Shown in pieces: positions 25,378 through 34,096 of a stretch of DNA of 62,630 nt. Position numbers and translations under genes: made by a program. Every line of letters starts with the position of its first letter. Positions within the stretch are counted from its first letter, which is position 1. The stretch comes from DASUXA01 sp036378155 (GTDB lineage Bacteria > Actinomycetota > Actinomycetes > Mycobacteriales > Micromonosporaceae). The DNA lies in assembly GCA_036378155.1 (NCBI GenBank), contig DASUXA010000073.1, positions 1 through 62,630 of the forward strand. Direction: 5' to 3'. The notes under the pieces were generated by a model, which saw only the letters and a program-made list of their open reading frames with translations, ran no database searches and was not told where the DNA came from.

Positions 25378-26436
25378 TCACAGCAGCCACAGGACGGTCA
25401 CGCACGTCAGCCACAGCACGGCGTTGATCACGAGCGGCGCGTCGGTGAGGACGTCCCGACCCGGCTCGCCACCGCTGCGATGCACCGCGAGAAGCTGCGC
25501 GTACCGGCTCAGGGCGAAGACGGCGAGCGGCGTGGTGACGACCGCCGTCACGTCGGCGTGCGGGTGGTGTACGGACAGTACGAACAGCTCGTAGCTGATC
25601 AACGTCGCGGCCAGCAGCACGGCCACCAGCTGGTCGAGCAGGGGTACCGAATAACCGGTGAGGGCAGGGCGCCGGGCAGCCGCCTGTCCTCGCAGGTTCG
25701 CGGTCACCAACTCGTGCCGTCGCTTGCCCAGCGACATCAGCAGGCTGGCGCAGTACACCGTGATGATCAGGGCCGGGTTGACCGGTACGCCCACGGCCAG
25801 CGTGCCCGCGACCGCCCGGAGGACGAAGCCGACCGCCACCACGCTCACGTCGACCAGGGGATAGTGCTTCAGCAGCAGGCTGTAGGCGAGGTTGAGCATC
25901 GCGTACCCGGCGACGACCGCCTGTACCGCCGGCGGCAGCGTGGCTCCCCAGGCTGCCGCCATCACCGCGCAACTCGCGATTAGCAGCAGCGCGCCGAGGG
26001 AACCGACCTGCCCGCTGGCCAACGGCCGATGACGTTTGACCGGGTGCAGCCGGTCGCGCTCCCGGTCGAGCCAGTCGTTGAGGACGTAGACCGCGGCAGA
26101 CGCCGCCGTGAACGTGACCACTGCGGCCAGTACCGAAACCACGTGGCGCAGCAGCGCCGCGGGGTCCACCGCCGTCGGGGCGATGAGAACGAAAACGCTC
26201 TTCACCCATTGGCGAGGGCGCAGCAGCACTAGCGCCGCCCGTAGCCGTGAGCGGCGGGTGATGGCGGGTGACGTCGCGCGCGGCAGCAGACCGTGCGACC
26301 CGCTCGTGGTGCGGACCGGTTGCGGGGGCGGCAGCCGCCGCGCCGAGCCGGGCGTCGACGCGCGGGGACCGGCAATGGTGGTACCAGCCCGGTCGCCGTA
26401 CCTGCCCACACTGTCGCCGCGGCCCAACCGCTTCAC
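25378..26436 (-). CDS. UbiA-family decaprenyl-phosphate phosphoribosyltransferase-like protein
   Basis: An integral membrane prenyltransferase of the UbiA superfamily closest in pattern to DPPR synthase (UbiA/Rv3806c): LRPRQWVKSVFVLIAP, VLNDWLDRERDRLHPVKRHRPLASGQ (first Asp-rich metal motif), then YSLLLKHYPLVDVSVVAVGFVLRAVAG (second Asp motif), and SLGKRRHEL. DPPR synthase starts the decaprenylphosphoryl-arabinose route for cell-wall arabinan. The conserved part is about 290 residues. The start is uncertain: GTG 26436 has GGAG at a fair spacing and gives 352 residues, whereas an ATG at 26604 overlaps the upstream stop (ATGA) but would add a low-complexity N-terminus. Confidence 0.85.
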   Translation of the reverse strand: MKRLGRGDSVGRYGDRAGTTIAGPRASTPGSARRLPPPQPVRTTSGSHGLLPRATSPAITRRSRLRAALVLLRPRQWVKSVFVLIAPTAVDPAALLRHVVSVLAAVVTFTAASAAVYVLNDWLDRERDRLHPVKRHRPLASGQVGSLGALLLIASCAVMAAAWGATLPPAVQAVVAGYAMLNLAYSLLLKHYPLVDVSVVAVGFVLRAVAGTLAVGVPVNPALIITVYCASLLMSLGKRRHELVTANLRGQAAARRPALTGYSVPLLDQLVAVLLAATLISYELFVLSVHHPHADVTAVVTTPLAVFALSRYAQLLAVHRSGGEPGRDVLTDAPLVINAVLWLTCVTVLWLL

Positions 26437-26600
26437 GATCGGGCTCCACGCGCGACAGTTCCGAACGACCCGGAGACAGCGTCGAGCGCTTCGGGGCGGG
26501 TGTGAGCGTGTCGGGCGCCGCGACGCCGGGTGCGGTACCCCACCATCGCCGTCACGTGGAACCTCCCGGGTTGCAGCACGGTGCGTCCCTTCGTCGTGTC

Positions 26601-27746
26601 TCATCGGTGTGCGGAAGGCGCCTCGTCCGGCACGACTACGCGGATCTCCTGCGTCGCATGGTCCGAGAACGCCTGGGCGGTGCCGAAGCGGTAGCTGGCG
26701 ACGGCCAGGTCGCCGGTGGTGTACAGCCAGTCGAGACGCCACAGCCGGGGCAGCGGGAACTCAGCGGAGGCCGGCCAGGAGCGGGCGGGCAGCACGGAAA
26801 CTGGCGGGCTGTGCACCTGGGTACCGGCTCCCAGGGGGGACAGTTCCATCCAGGGCGAGTTGAAGTCGCCGGCCACCACGGCCGGGTACGGATCGGCGGT
26901 CAGTTCCGCGCGCAGCTTGCGCAATTCGCCCAGCCGCCAGGTGTCCTGCTCCCTCAGCAGCCGGTAGAACCGGCCGCGCAACGGGCTGCCTTCGAACCGG
27001 AAAGGCACCGGCAGGTGGACGTTGTAGAAGGAGACGGTGCGACCGCCGACCCGAATGTCGGTGCGTTGCGCCTTCGCCCCGCGCCAGAACCAGTCCGTGC
27101 CGGTGCTGGGAACCTGCTGGTCGGGCGTTGCGACGACGGGCAGCCGGGACAACGTGATCAACTCGCCCTGCACGAGCAGTCGGTAGCCGGGGAACTCCGC
27201 CCGCAACCGGGCCGAGTCGTCGATCCGGATCGGCTGGTCCCCCTGCCAGTACAGGTATTCCTGCAGGAGATACACGTCGGCGTCCTGTCGACGCAGGAAG
27301 GCGTAGAAGGCGTCTTTGTCGTCGGACATCTGCCAGAAGTTGGTGTTCCAGGCGAAGACCTTGACCGCGGTACCTCGGGGGCGGTTGGCGTCGCCCGTCC
27401 ACCCGGGTCCGTAGCCGGCCAGATGAACTCCGGTCAGCAACAGGAGGACCAGGACCGCGGTGAGCCGGCGACGCACGGGCGCGGCGAGCGGCACCAGCAC
27501 GAGCAGCAGCAGCGGTACCGCCACCAGCGCCAGCGGCGGGGTGGCCTCGACGACCAACCACGGCCACCACCGGTCGGTCAACAGGATGTGCAGGACGACG
27601 AATACCGTCCAGGCCGCCGTGGCCGCGACCAGCAGTCGCGTCCGGGAACGGCCGGTTCCCGCTCTCCCCGGCGGAGCCGGTTGGAGTGTGTCCTGTTCGG
27701 TCGCGGGCGAGAATGCGTCGCCATCCGGTACGTGTACGACAGACAT
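26601..27746 (-). CDS. Membrane-anchored endonuclease/exonuclease/phosphatase (EEP) family protein
   Basis: A protein of about 381 residues with three N-terminal membrane helices (roughly residues 40-125) and an extracytoplasmic EEP domain. The catalytic blocks are VKVFAWNTNFW (Asn), VYLLQEYL (Glu metal ligand), TVSFYNVHLPVP (His), VVAGDFNSPWME (Asp-x-Asn) and FSDHATQEI (Asp-His). The family includes DNases, sphingomyelinases and phosphodiesterases; membrane-anchored actinobacterial members are usually of unknown substrate. The start is uncertain: ATG 27746 has no good ribosome site, and a TTG at 27803 is in frame. It lies first in the leftward glycan operon. Confidence 0.85.
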   Translation of the reverse strand: MSVVHVPDGDAFSPATEQDTLQPAPPGRAGTGRSRTRLLVAATAAWTVFVVLHILLTDRWWPWLVVEATPPLALVAVPLLLLVLVPLAAPVRRRLTAVLVLLLLTGVHLAGYGPGWTGDANRPRGTAVKVFAWNTNFWQMSDDKDAFYAFLRRQDADVYLLQEYLYWQGDQPIRIDDSARLRAEFPGYRLLVQGELITLSRLPVVATPDQQVPSTGTDWFWRGAKAQRTDIRVGGRTVSFYNVHLPVPFRFEGSPLRGRFYRLLREQDTWRLGELRKLRAELTADPYPAVVAGDFNSPWMELSPLGAGTQVHSPPVSVLPARSWPASAEFPLPRLWRLDWLYTTGDLAVASYRFGTAQAFSDHATQEIRVVVPDEAPSAHR

Positions 27747-28151
27747 GACAGAAGGAAATTTCCCCGAGCCTCGTTGTGGTGGGTGACTAATAGACCGCTT
27801 CAAAGAAGAAAATCAATCAGACCCGACCCTTTGATATTCGTTCGACAGATCTTGTCAGCGCCCCCATAGCAATTCTCGGCCACATGGGGCACAAGGACGT
27901 CCGCCACCGTTTCCAATCTGCTACCGACGTTTACAGGTGCTCCGCGATCTCTAGTGCGCCGGCCCTTTCCCTGACCACGGGAACAGAAGCCGGGATTCGT
28001 CCTCGCCTGTGGCGACGGGCACCAACTTCGGTGGCCATGATGGACACAAGAGCGGTTATGATCACCTCGCTACCGGCACGCGAAAGATCGAACGCGATTG
28101 AGTATAGTCAATGTCGTCAAGCCATGCCAGGCCAATGGAACCGGAGGCGAC
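27747..28151. promoter_or_regulatory. A+T-richer divergent promoter region of the glycan cluster
   Basis: About 400 bases, clearly lower in G+C than the flanks, between the leftward EEP/GT4/flippase operon and the rightward epimerase gene. No gene is supported. Several -10-like hexamers are present, including TATGAT at 28057-28062 and TATAGT at 28103-28108 for the rightward gene; A+T-rich runs (gaagaaaatcaatc near 27806) may serve the leftward operon. No consensus -35 is convincing. Confidence 0.55.
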
Positions 28152-29189
28152 ATGGAGCAACGCATCGTGGTGACCGGCGGGGCGGGCGTGCTCGGCAGCG
28201 CCCTCACCCGCGCGCTCGTCGAGGCCGGAGACAAGGTGTACACCGTGGACATCCGCGAACCCGCCGGCCTGCCGCCAAACGTCGAACATCGTACCGGCGA
28301 CGTCCGTGATCCACGCCTTCTCGGCGAGGTCTGCGCCGGCGCCGACGCCGTCGTGCATGCCGCGTCGGCCCTGCCGAGCTACCCGGCACGTCACATCCGG
28401 TCGGTGATCGTGGACGGCACCCGTACCGTGCTGGACGCCGCGCGCCGGGCCGGGGTGCCGCGCGTCGTGTACATTTCGTCGACTTCTGTCTATGGTTTGC
28501 CGGACGCGCTGCCGACCCCTGAGGAGCATCCGCTGCGCCCGGTCGACACCTACGGGCGGGCGAAGGTACGAGCCGAAGAACTGTGCCAGGGCCTTCGCGA
28601 GACCGGCGTCTGCGTCCCGGTGCTGCGCCCGAAGACCTTCCTCGGCCCCGGCCGGATGGGCCTGTTCGCGATGCTGTTCGAGTGGGCCGACGAGGGACAC
28701 CACTTCCCGGTGCTGGGAAGCGGCCGCGTTCTCACCCAGATGTGCGCGACGGCGGACGTGGTGACGGCCGTGCAGGCCGCGCTCGCCGCGCCCGAATCCG
28801 TGGCGAACGACACGTTCAACGTCGCGGCCACCGACGTGACCACGCTGCGCGACGATTTCCAGGCGGTTCTCGACGCGGCCGGCTACGGCAAGCGGGTGAT
28901 TCCGGTACCCGCCCGGCCCGCGGTACTGGTCCTACAGGCACTGGCCCGGCTGCACCTGTCCCCCGTGTACCCGCGGCTGGCTCAGAAACTGCTGGCCGAC
29001 TCGTACGTAAGCGTCGAACGCATCAGACAGCGCCTCGGGTGGCAACCACGGTTCTCGGGACGGCAGGCGCTGCTGGACACCTTCGAGTGGTGGCGCACGC
29101 ACCGCGCCGGTACCGCCGTGCGAGTCGGCAACGCCAGCACCGATCCCTGGCGTCAGGGCGCGCTCGCGCTCGCCAAGGCGTTCTTCTAG
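28152..29189 (+). CDS. NAD-dependent epimerase/dehydratase (extended SDR)
   Basis: A 345-residue extended short-chain dehydrogenase with the NAD motif VTGGAGVLGSAL, the acidic end of strand 2 at VDIRE, the catalytic Ser/Thr in ISSTSVYG and YGRAK (Tyr-x3-Lys). It resembles sugar-nucleotide epimerases and 3-beta-hydroxysteroid dehydrogenase-like enzymes; in this cluster a sugar substrate is likely. ATG 28152 has GGAGG 6 bases upstream. It begins the rightward arm of the glycan cluster, followed 84 bases later by a second GT4 enzyme. Confidence 0.9.
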   Translation: MEQRIVVTGGAGVLGSALTRALVEAGDKVYTVDIREPAGLPPNVEHRTGDVRDPRLLGEVCAGADAVVHAASALPSYPARHIRSVIVDGTRTVLDAARRAGVPRVVYISSTSVYGLPDALPTPEEHPLRPVDTYGRAKVRAEELCQGLRETGVCVPVLRPKTFLGPGRMGLFAMLFEWADEGHHFPVLGSGRVLTQMCATADVVTAVQAALAAPESVANDTFNVAATDVTTLRDDFQAVLDAAGYGKRVIPVPARPAVLVLQALARLHLSPVYPRLAQKLLADSYVSVERIRQRLGWQPRFSGRQALLDTFEWWRTHRAGTAVRVGNASTDPWRQGALALAKAFF

Positions 29190-29273
29190 CCCGTACCGGT
29201 TCGCGCGCCCGTGCCGTCGTCACGTCATCCCGCAGATGGAGATACCACCCTCAGCGTCTGAGAGAGGACTTCC

Positions 29274-30443
29274 ATGGACCAGCACCCCCGCTACGACCTC
29301 ACCGTCGCGCTGACGTACTACTCGCCCTACGTCAGCGGTCTGACTGAAACGGCGCGCCGAGTGGCCGAGGGCATGGCCGCCCGCGGCTGGCGGGTCGCGG
29401 TCGCGACCACCCAGCACGACCCTGCCCGACCCCGCCGGGAGACCATCGCCGGCGTCGACGTGTACCGCAGCCCGGTGGTCGGCAGGATCAGCCGTACCCC
29501 GCTGGCCCCCGGACTGCCCTGGCTCGTCAGGCGGCTTGCCCGGCAGTCGGGAGTGCTGCACCTCAACCTGCCGATGGCCGACGGGGCGATCATCGCGCGT
29601 CTGGCCGGCACGACACCCATCGTCAGCATGCTCCACATCGACCTGCATCTGCCGCCGGGACCGCTGTCCCAGGTCGCGACAGCCGCCTCGGACCGCACCT
29701 GCCGCGCCGCCATCCGCCGCTCGGCCGCGGTCGTGGCCTACAGCGCCGACCAAGCCGAAGGCTCGAAGTTCTGGCCGTTGATCAGGCAGCGCCGGTTCAC
29801 GCCGATTCCGGCGCCATGCATTCAGCGCGGCGGCGGGCGACCGACGTACCGGCGCGGCACGGGCCTGCACATCGGCTTCATGGGGCGCATCGTCGAGGAC
29901 AAAGGCATCGAGTACCTGGTGCGCGCATTCCAGCAGATCAACGATCCGCAGGCAAGGCTTCTGATCGCGGGGAACTACACCACCGTGGCGGGCGGGAGCA
30001 ACGTCGATCGCATCCGCGCAGTGATCGCCGGCGACCACCGCGTCGAGATCCTCGGCGAATTGCACGGTCGGCAGATCGACGACTTCTACGCCTCGATAGA
30101 CGTGTTCGCGTTGCCGTCGGTGGCGGAGTCGTTCGGGATCGTCCAGGCGGAAGCCATGATGGCCGGCGTACCGTCGGTCGCCACCGACCTACCGGGCGGT
30201 CGCTATCCGGTTCGCGCCACCGGGTTCGGTCGCATCGTCGCGCCCCGTGACCCGGATGCGCTGGCTGCCGCCATCCGCGAACTCGCGACCGCACCCGCCG
30301 ACTGGCGGGCGGAGCGGGCCCGCACGGCGACCGCCCTGTTCGACGCCGAGCTGGTGCTGGACGCGCACGAAAAGCTGTTCCGATCGCTGCTGCCGTACGA
30401 TCCAAGCCGCCGGCTGTCCGGCGATCGCGTCGAGCGTGGATGA
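29274..30443 (+). CDS. GT4-type glycosyltransferase
   Basis: A 389-residue GT-B glycosyltransferase. The N-terminal domain shows YYSPYVSGLTETARRVAEGMA. The donor domain has IGFMGRIVEDKGIEYLVRAF, DVFALPSVAESFGIVQAEAMMAGVPSVATDLPGG (the EX7E-type donor phosphate-binding block) and a C-terminal helix. ATG 29274 has AGAGAGGA upstream. It probably acts with the epimerase before it and the leftward glycan genes to build one surface or cell-wall glycan. Confidence 0.92.
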   Translation: MDQHPRYDLTVALTYYSPYVSGLTETARRVAEGMAARGWRVAVATTQHDPARPRRETIAGVDVYRSPVVGRISRTPLAPGLPWLVRRLARQSGVLHLNLPMADGAIIARLAGTTPIVSMLHIDLHLPPGPLSQVATAASDRTCRAAIRRSAAVVAYSADQAEGSKFWPLIRQRRFTPIPAPCIQRGGGRPTYRRGTGLHIGFMGRIVEDKGIEYLVRAFQQINDPQARLLIAGNYTTVAGGSNVDRIRAVIAGDHRVEILGELHGRQIDDFYASIDVFALPSVAESFGIVQAEAMMAGVPSVATDLPGGRYPVRATGFGRIVAPRDPDALAAAIRELATAPADWRAERARTATALFDAELVLDAHEKLFRSLLPYDPSRRLSGDRVERG

Positions 30444-30578
30444 ACCCGGACAGTCGACGATGCTGTACCGGTCGAGCGCGCACTGGGACGGGCCGGGCGC
30501 GAGACCGCCCCGGCCCCTTGCGCGACGGGCCTCGATGATCTCCCGGGCGGTCCGGCGCCGACGCCGGTGTCGCCCCTG

Positions 30579-31091
30579 TCAGCCGACCCTGCGGTAGGTG
30601 AGAGCGAAGTCGTGCTTCCAGTCATCGCCGTCACCACCCGACTGCCAGGCGCCCGAGATGGTGTTCCCGTCCTCGCTGAACGTGCCGACAAACCGCTGCC
30701 GGAAATGCAGCGGCGTGAAATCGGGCGACTGGCGGGTCAGCGTCCACACCCCGTCGGCGAAACTCATCGCGTACACCCGCACCACGCCGCGGGAGTCGAA
30801 GTAATGCTGCGTGTACGCACCGGTTTCCGGGTCGACACCCACGATCAACAGGGCGTCCGGCGCCTCAGGGGCCGGAACCTCGGTGTGTTGCACCAGAAAC
30901 CGCCGGTCCAGCGCCCATTCGAACCGACTGCGTGCCGTGCCACCACCGGCCGCATCCAGCGCCGCCTGCCGCTCGTCCGGGAACCGGACCTCCATCACCC
31001 ACTCACCGACGAACACATCCAGGCGCGCCAACGCTTCTTCCGCTCGGGTACTACTTCCGGTCATTACGATCACTCCGCTCTCACCCGACAT
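30579..31091 (-). CDS. DUF1579-like small lipocalin-type protein
   Basis: A 170-residue protein with the pattern of DUF1579-like beta-barrel proteins: LARLDVFVGEWVMEVRF at the start, FEWALDRRFLVQHTEVP, YTQHYFDSRGVVRVYAMSF and a C-terminal WKHDFALTYRRVG. There is no signal peptide. The start is ATG 31091 with GAGGA at spacing 8-9; an ATG nine codons on is a possible alternative. Function unknown. It is a stand-alone minus-strand gene beyond the glycan cluster, with nothing recognisable in the 135 bases separating it from the GT4 gene. Confidence 0.78.
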   Translation of the reverse strand: MSGESGVIVMTGSSTRAEEALARLDVFVGEWVMEVRFPDERQAALDAAGGGTARSRFEWALDRRFLVQHTEVPAPEAPDALLIVGVDPETGAYTQHYFDSRGVVRVYAMSFADGVWTLTRQSPDFTPLHFRQRFVGTFSEDGNTISGAWQSGGDGDDWKHDFALTYRRVG

Positions 31092-31263
31092 GCTTCGTTC
31101 CTCGCAGGTATGACCGTCACACCCGCGGAACCTCATCGCAGCCCGAGTCATCCCGTGTCGCGCCGCGTCCGGACACGGCCCGACTTCGCGGTTCGACGCC
31201 GAGACCGGCAGGTTGTTCGCACGCACCAGCGGGCCTGTTGGTCCGCATACGGTGCGCAAACGG

Positions 31264-31303
31264 GAACGGTGGGCGCTGAGACTGGTCTCAGCGCCCACCG
31301 TTC
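31264..31303 (-). terminator. Terminator hairpin of tRNA-Leu
   Basis: A perfect 19-bp stem (31264-31282 with 31285-31303) and a two-base gap at the tip, placed 15 bases beyond the 3' end of the minus-strand tRNA gene. It has no U-tract. Confidence 0.85.
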
Positions 31304-31317
31304 GAGATCGTGAACTG

Positions 31318-31401
31318 TGTCCGAGGGGGGACTTGAACCCCCACGCCCTATGCGGGCACTAGCACCTCAAGCTAGCGCGTCTGCCATTCCGCCACTCGGA
31401 C
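31318..31401 (-). tRNA. tRNA-Leu (anticodon GAG)
   Basis: An 84-base class II tRNA. The acceptor stem GTCCGAG/CTCGGAC is perfect, with discriminator A. The anticodon arm is CTAGC-TTGAGGT-GCTAG, giving anticodon GAG (reads CUC/CUU Leu codons). The variable arm TGCCCGCATAGGGCG is long, and the T arm is GGGGG-TTCAAGT-CCCCC. CCA is not encoded. A strong terminator hairpin follows. Confidence 0.95.
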
Positions 31402-31557
31402 CGGTCGCTCTACTGTACCGGCACCGGCTCGGGCGATCACTCGCCCCTCACCGGGTACCGGTCGCGTGCGGCAACACTGTACACGGCTTCTCGCGATCAT
31501 GCGCACGGGCTGGACGGGTGGGGTCGCCGTCGGCGTCGCCCTGCGGTACCTGTCCGA

Positions 31558-32331
31558 TCAGCCGTGCGTCGAGATGCCGCCGTCGACCGGGATCACCGCG
31601 CCGGTCAGGTACGAGCCGGCGCGGGAGGCGAGGAAGATCGCGGTACCCGCCACGTCGTCCGGCCGACCGATCCGCCCGAGCGGCACCTGGCGTTCGACCT
31701 CGGCGCGCAGTACCGGGTTGTCCAGGGCGAACGCCATCATCTTGCTCTCGAACGGACCGGGCGCGATCGCGTTCACGGTGATCTTCTCGCCGACCAGGCT
31801 GTGCGCCAGGTGCCGGGTGAGCATGTGCACCGCCGCCTTGCTCGCCGAGTACGCGTAGTTCTCCATCGCCGGTACCCGCAGCCCGTCGACCGAGCCGACG
31901 TTGACCACGCGTGCCGGGTCGTCCGGCGAGGCGGCGGCGCGCAGCGACGGCAGCAGCGCCACGGTGAGCCGGAAGATCGCCTTGACGTTGACCGCCCACA
32001 CTTTGTCGAACGCGCTGTCCGGGTACTCCTCCAGCGGGGCGCCCCAGGTCGCGCCGGCGTTGTTGACCAGCACGTCGAGCCGGGGTACCTGCTCGGCGAC
32101 CGCCGTCGCCAACCCGTCCGCGCCCTCGGCGGTCGACAGGTCGGCGGGAATCGCCCGGCACGAGCCGTGCGCGGCGAGTTCGGCGGCGACCGCCTCGCAC
32201 ACGTCCGCCTTCCGCGAGGAAATGACCACGTTGGCTCCGGCGTCCACGAAGCCGCGCGCGATCATCAGCCCGATGCCCCGCGAACCACCGGTGACCAGGA
32301 CGTTCTTGCCCTCTACCGAGAACAGCCCCAT
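31558..32331 (-). CDS. SDR family oxidoreductase
   Basis: A 257-residue classical short-chain dehydrogenase with TGGSRGIG (cofactor), NNAG, the catalytic Ser in NVGSVDG, YAYSASK (Tyr-x3-Lys) and a C-terminal LASRAGSYLTGAVIPVDGG typical of 3-oxoacyl or gluconate-type reductases. The Arg in SSRKAD after strand 2 suggests NADP preference. It is divergent from the secreted hydrolase gene; both could be controlled from the palindrome at 32397-32408. Confidence 0.92.
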   Translation of the reverse strand: MGLFSVEGKNVLVTGGSRGIGLMIARGFVDAGANVVISSRKADVCEAVAAELAAHGSCRAIPADLSTAEGADGLATAVAEQVPRLDVLVNNAGATWGAPLEEYPDSAFDKVWAVNVKAIFRLTVALLPSLRAAASPDDPARVVNVGSVDGLRVPAMENYAYSASKAAVHMLTRHLAHSLVGEKITVNAIAPGPFESKMMAFALDNPVLRAEVERQVPLGRIGRPDDVAGTAIFLASRAGSYLTGAVIPVDGGISTHG

Positions 32332-32396
32332 GCGGTGCCCCTATCCGCTCGACCCATTGCCCGACATCGCTGTTGTGTGGTCGACCACCCGGAAGC

Positions 32397-32408
32397 TACC
32401 GTACGGTA
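32397..32408. promoter_or_regulatory. Perfect 12-bp palindrome, possible TetR-type operator
   Basis: TACCGTACGGTA lies 66 bases from the SDR start and 24 bases before the hydrolase start. TetR regulators often bind TACCG/CGGTA half-sites. No regulator gene is adjacent. The general GTAC enrichment of this genome makes a chance palindrome easier, so this is tentative. Confidence 0.4.
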
Positions 32409-32431
32409 ACTTCGACCCCACGGAGTCTGCC

Positions 32432-34027
32432 ATGGCGTCCCCCCGCACACTGCTCGCCCCCGCCCTGGTCACCGTCGCGTTGTTCGCCGGCTCCGCCGTG
32501 CCGACCACGGCGGCGCTGCTGGTCGGCTCCGCCGCGCCGGCTGCCGCGGCGACCGGCACAACCGGCTTCCGTACCGTCGACATCACCGCCGCCGACGGCG
32601 TGGTCCTGGAGGCCAACGTCATCGAGCCCGCCACCGTCGGCCTCCACCCGGCGGTGGTGTTCGTCAACAGCTGGGGTCTCAACGACGCCGAGTACCTCGC
32701 CCAGGCGAGTGCCCTCGCGCAGGGCGGGTACACCGTCCTGTCGTACACCACCCGCGGATTCTGGGGCTCAGGCGGTCGGATCGACACCGCCGGTCCGAAA
32801 GACATCGCCGACGTGTCCACCGTGCTCGACTGGGTCACCACGCACACCAGCGCCGACCCGGCTCGCCTCGGTCTCGCCGGCATCTCGTACGGCGCCGGCA
32901 TCAGCCTCATCGCCGCCGGTCACGACGCGCGGGTCAAGGCGGTGGTGGCGATGAGCGGCTGGACCGACCTGGTCGCGTCGCTGTACGGCGGAGACACCCG
33001 GCGACCGCAGGCGGTGTGGCTGCTCGCGGCGCTGGCGGAACTCACCGGTCGACCGAGCGCCGAACTCACCCAGGTCGTCTCGGACTACTTCGCCGATACC
33101 GACATCGACGAGGTCAAGGCGTTCGGACGGATCCGGTCGGCCAGCACGTACCTCGACTCGATCAACGCCAACCACCCGGCGATCCTCATGGCGAACGCGT
33201 ACGGCGACAGCCTCTTCCCACCGAACCAGTTGGTCGACTTCTTCAACCGGCTGACCGGACCGAAACGGCTGGAGTTCGCGCCCGGCGACCACGCGGTGGT
33301 GGAGTCGACCGGGCTCGTCGGGCTGCCGAACCACGTGTGGACCAGCACCCGGCGGTGGCTCGACCAGTACCTGTCCGGCATCGACACCGGTATCGCCAGC
33401 GAGCCGCCGGTCGTGCTGCGGGTCCGCGAGACCGGCGCGGTCGAGCAGTACCCGACCTGGGCGTCGGTGAACACCGGGGTCACCCGGTACGGGCTGGGCG
33501 CGGCGCGCTGGTGGGACGGCACCGGGCCGATGACCGCCGGCAGCACCCCGACCGGCTGGTCGCAGACCATCTGGTGCGGTACCGACACCACCGCCGACGC
33601 CGGAGTGACGCTGCTCAGCAACGGTCTCGAGGCGCTGACCGGGGTACCGCCCGCGGTCTGGCTGCCCTCGGTGAACCGGATCAACGGCGCCGTCTGGACC
33701 AGCGAACCGCTGCCGTACGGAACGCGGGTACGCGGGATACCGGTCGTCCACCTGTCGGTCCAGCCCGCCACCGGGACGCTGGTCAGTTACCTGTACGACG
33801 TGGACGCCACGCTCACCGGGCACCTGATCGCCCAGGCGCCGGTGACGTGGACCGGCTCCCCGGGCAGCGTCACGGTGCCCCTGCCGGCGACCGCGTACGA
33901 CGTACCCGCCGGGCACCGCCTCGCCCTGGTCGTCGACACCCAGGATCCGCAGTACCTCGACGCCAACACCTGGGGCGCTGCGCTGACCATGACCGCCACG
34001 TCCTGGCTGGACCTGCCGGTACGCTGA
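32432..34027 (+). CDS. Secreted CocE/X-Pro dipeptidyl-peptidase-type alpha/beta hydrolase
   Basis: A 531-residue exported hydrolase. The signal peptide (about residues 1-41) has a long Ala-rich core ending ASA-like at PAAAATG. The alpha/beta-hydrolase domain shows HPAVVFVNSWGLNDAEYL, LSYTTRGFWGSGG and GISYGAG with the nucleophile Ser. The acid-histidine region is ANAYGDSLFPPNQ and FAPGDHAV. A C-terminal jelly-roll domain (about 330-531, GTLVSYLYDVD, PAGHRLALVVDT) is as in CocE/NonD and PepX proteins. It may hydrolyse esters, amides or Xaa-Pro peptides outside the cell. ATG 32432 is preceded by CGGAG. Confidence 0.88.
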   Translation: MASPRTLLAPALVTVALFAGSAVPTTAALLVGSAAPAAAATGTTGFRTVDITAADGVVLEANVIEPATVGLHPAVVFVNSWGLNDAEYLAQASALAQGGYTVLSYTTRGFWGSGGRIDTAGPKDIADVSTVLDWVTTHTSADPARLGLAGISYGAGISLIAAGHDARVKAVVAMSGWTDLVASLYGGDTRRPQAVWLLAALAELTGRPSAELTQVVSDYFADTDIDEVKAFGRIRSASTYLDSINANHPAILMANAYGDSLFPPNQLVDFFNRLTGPKRLEFAPGDHAVVESTGLVGLPNHVWTSTRRWLDQYLSGIDTGIASEPPVVLRVRETGAVEQYPTWASVNTGVTRYGLGAARWWDGTGPMTAGSTPTGWSQTIWCGTDTTADAGVTLLSNGLEALTGVPPAVWLPSVNRINGAVWTSEPLPYGTRVRGIPVVHLSVQPATGTLVSYLYDVDATLTGHLIAQAPVTWTGSPGSVTVPLPATAYDVPAGHRLALVVDTQDPQYLDANTWGAALTMTATSWLDLPVR

Positions 34028-34096
34028 GCCGACATCGCGGGTGGGTCGTCCGGCGAGGTCCGACCCACCGGGCTCGGCGACCGGGAGGAGCGGGAC

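Noticed and set aside
25003..31300. Long open frames opposite real genes (for example on the plus strand opposite the glycan operon)
   Set aside because: High-G+C codon use leaves long shadow frames; their translations are Arg/Pro/Gly-rich without motifs, and the opposite strand holds clear protein families.
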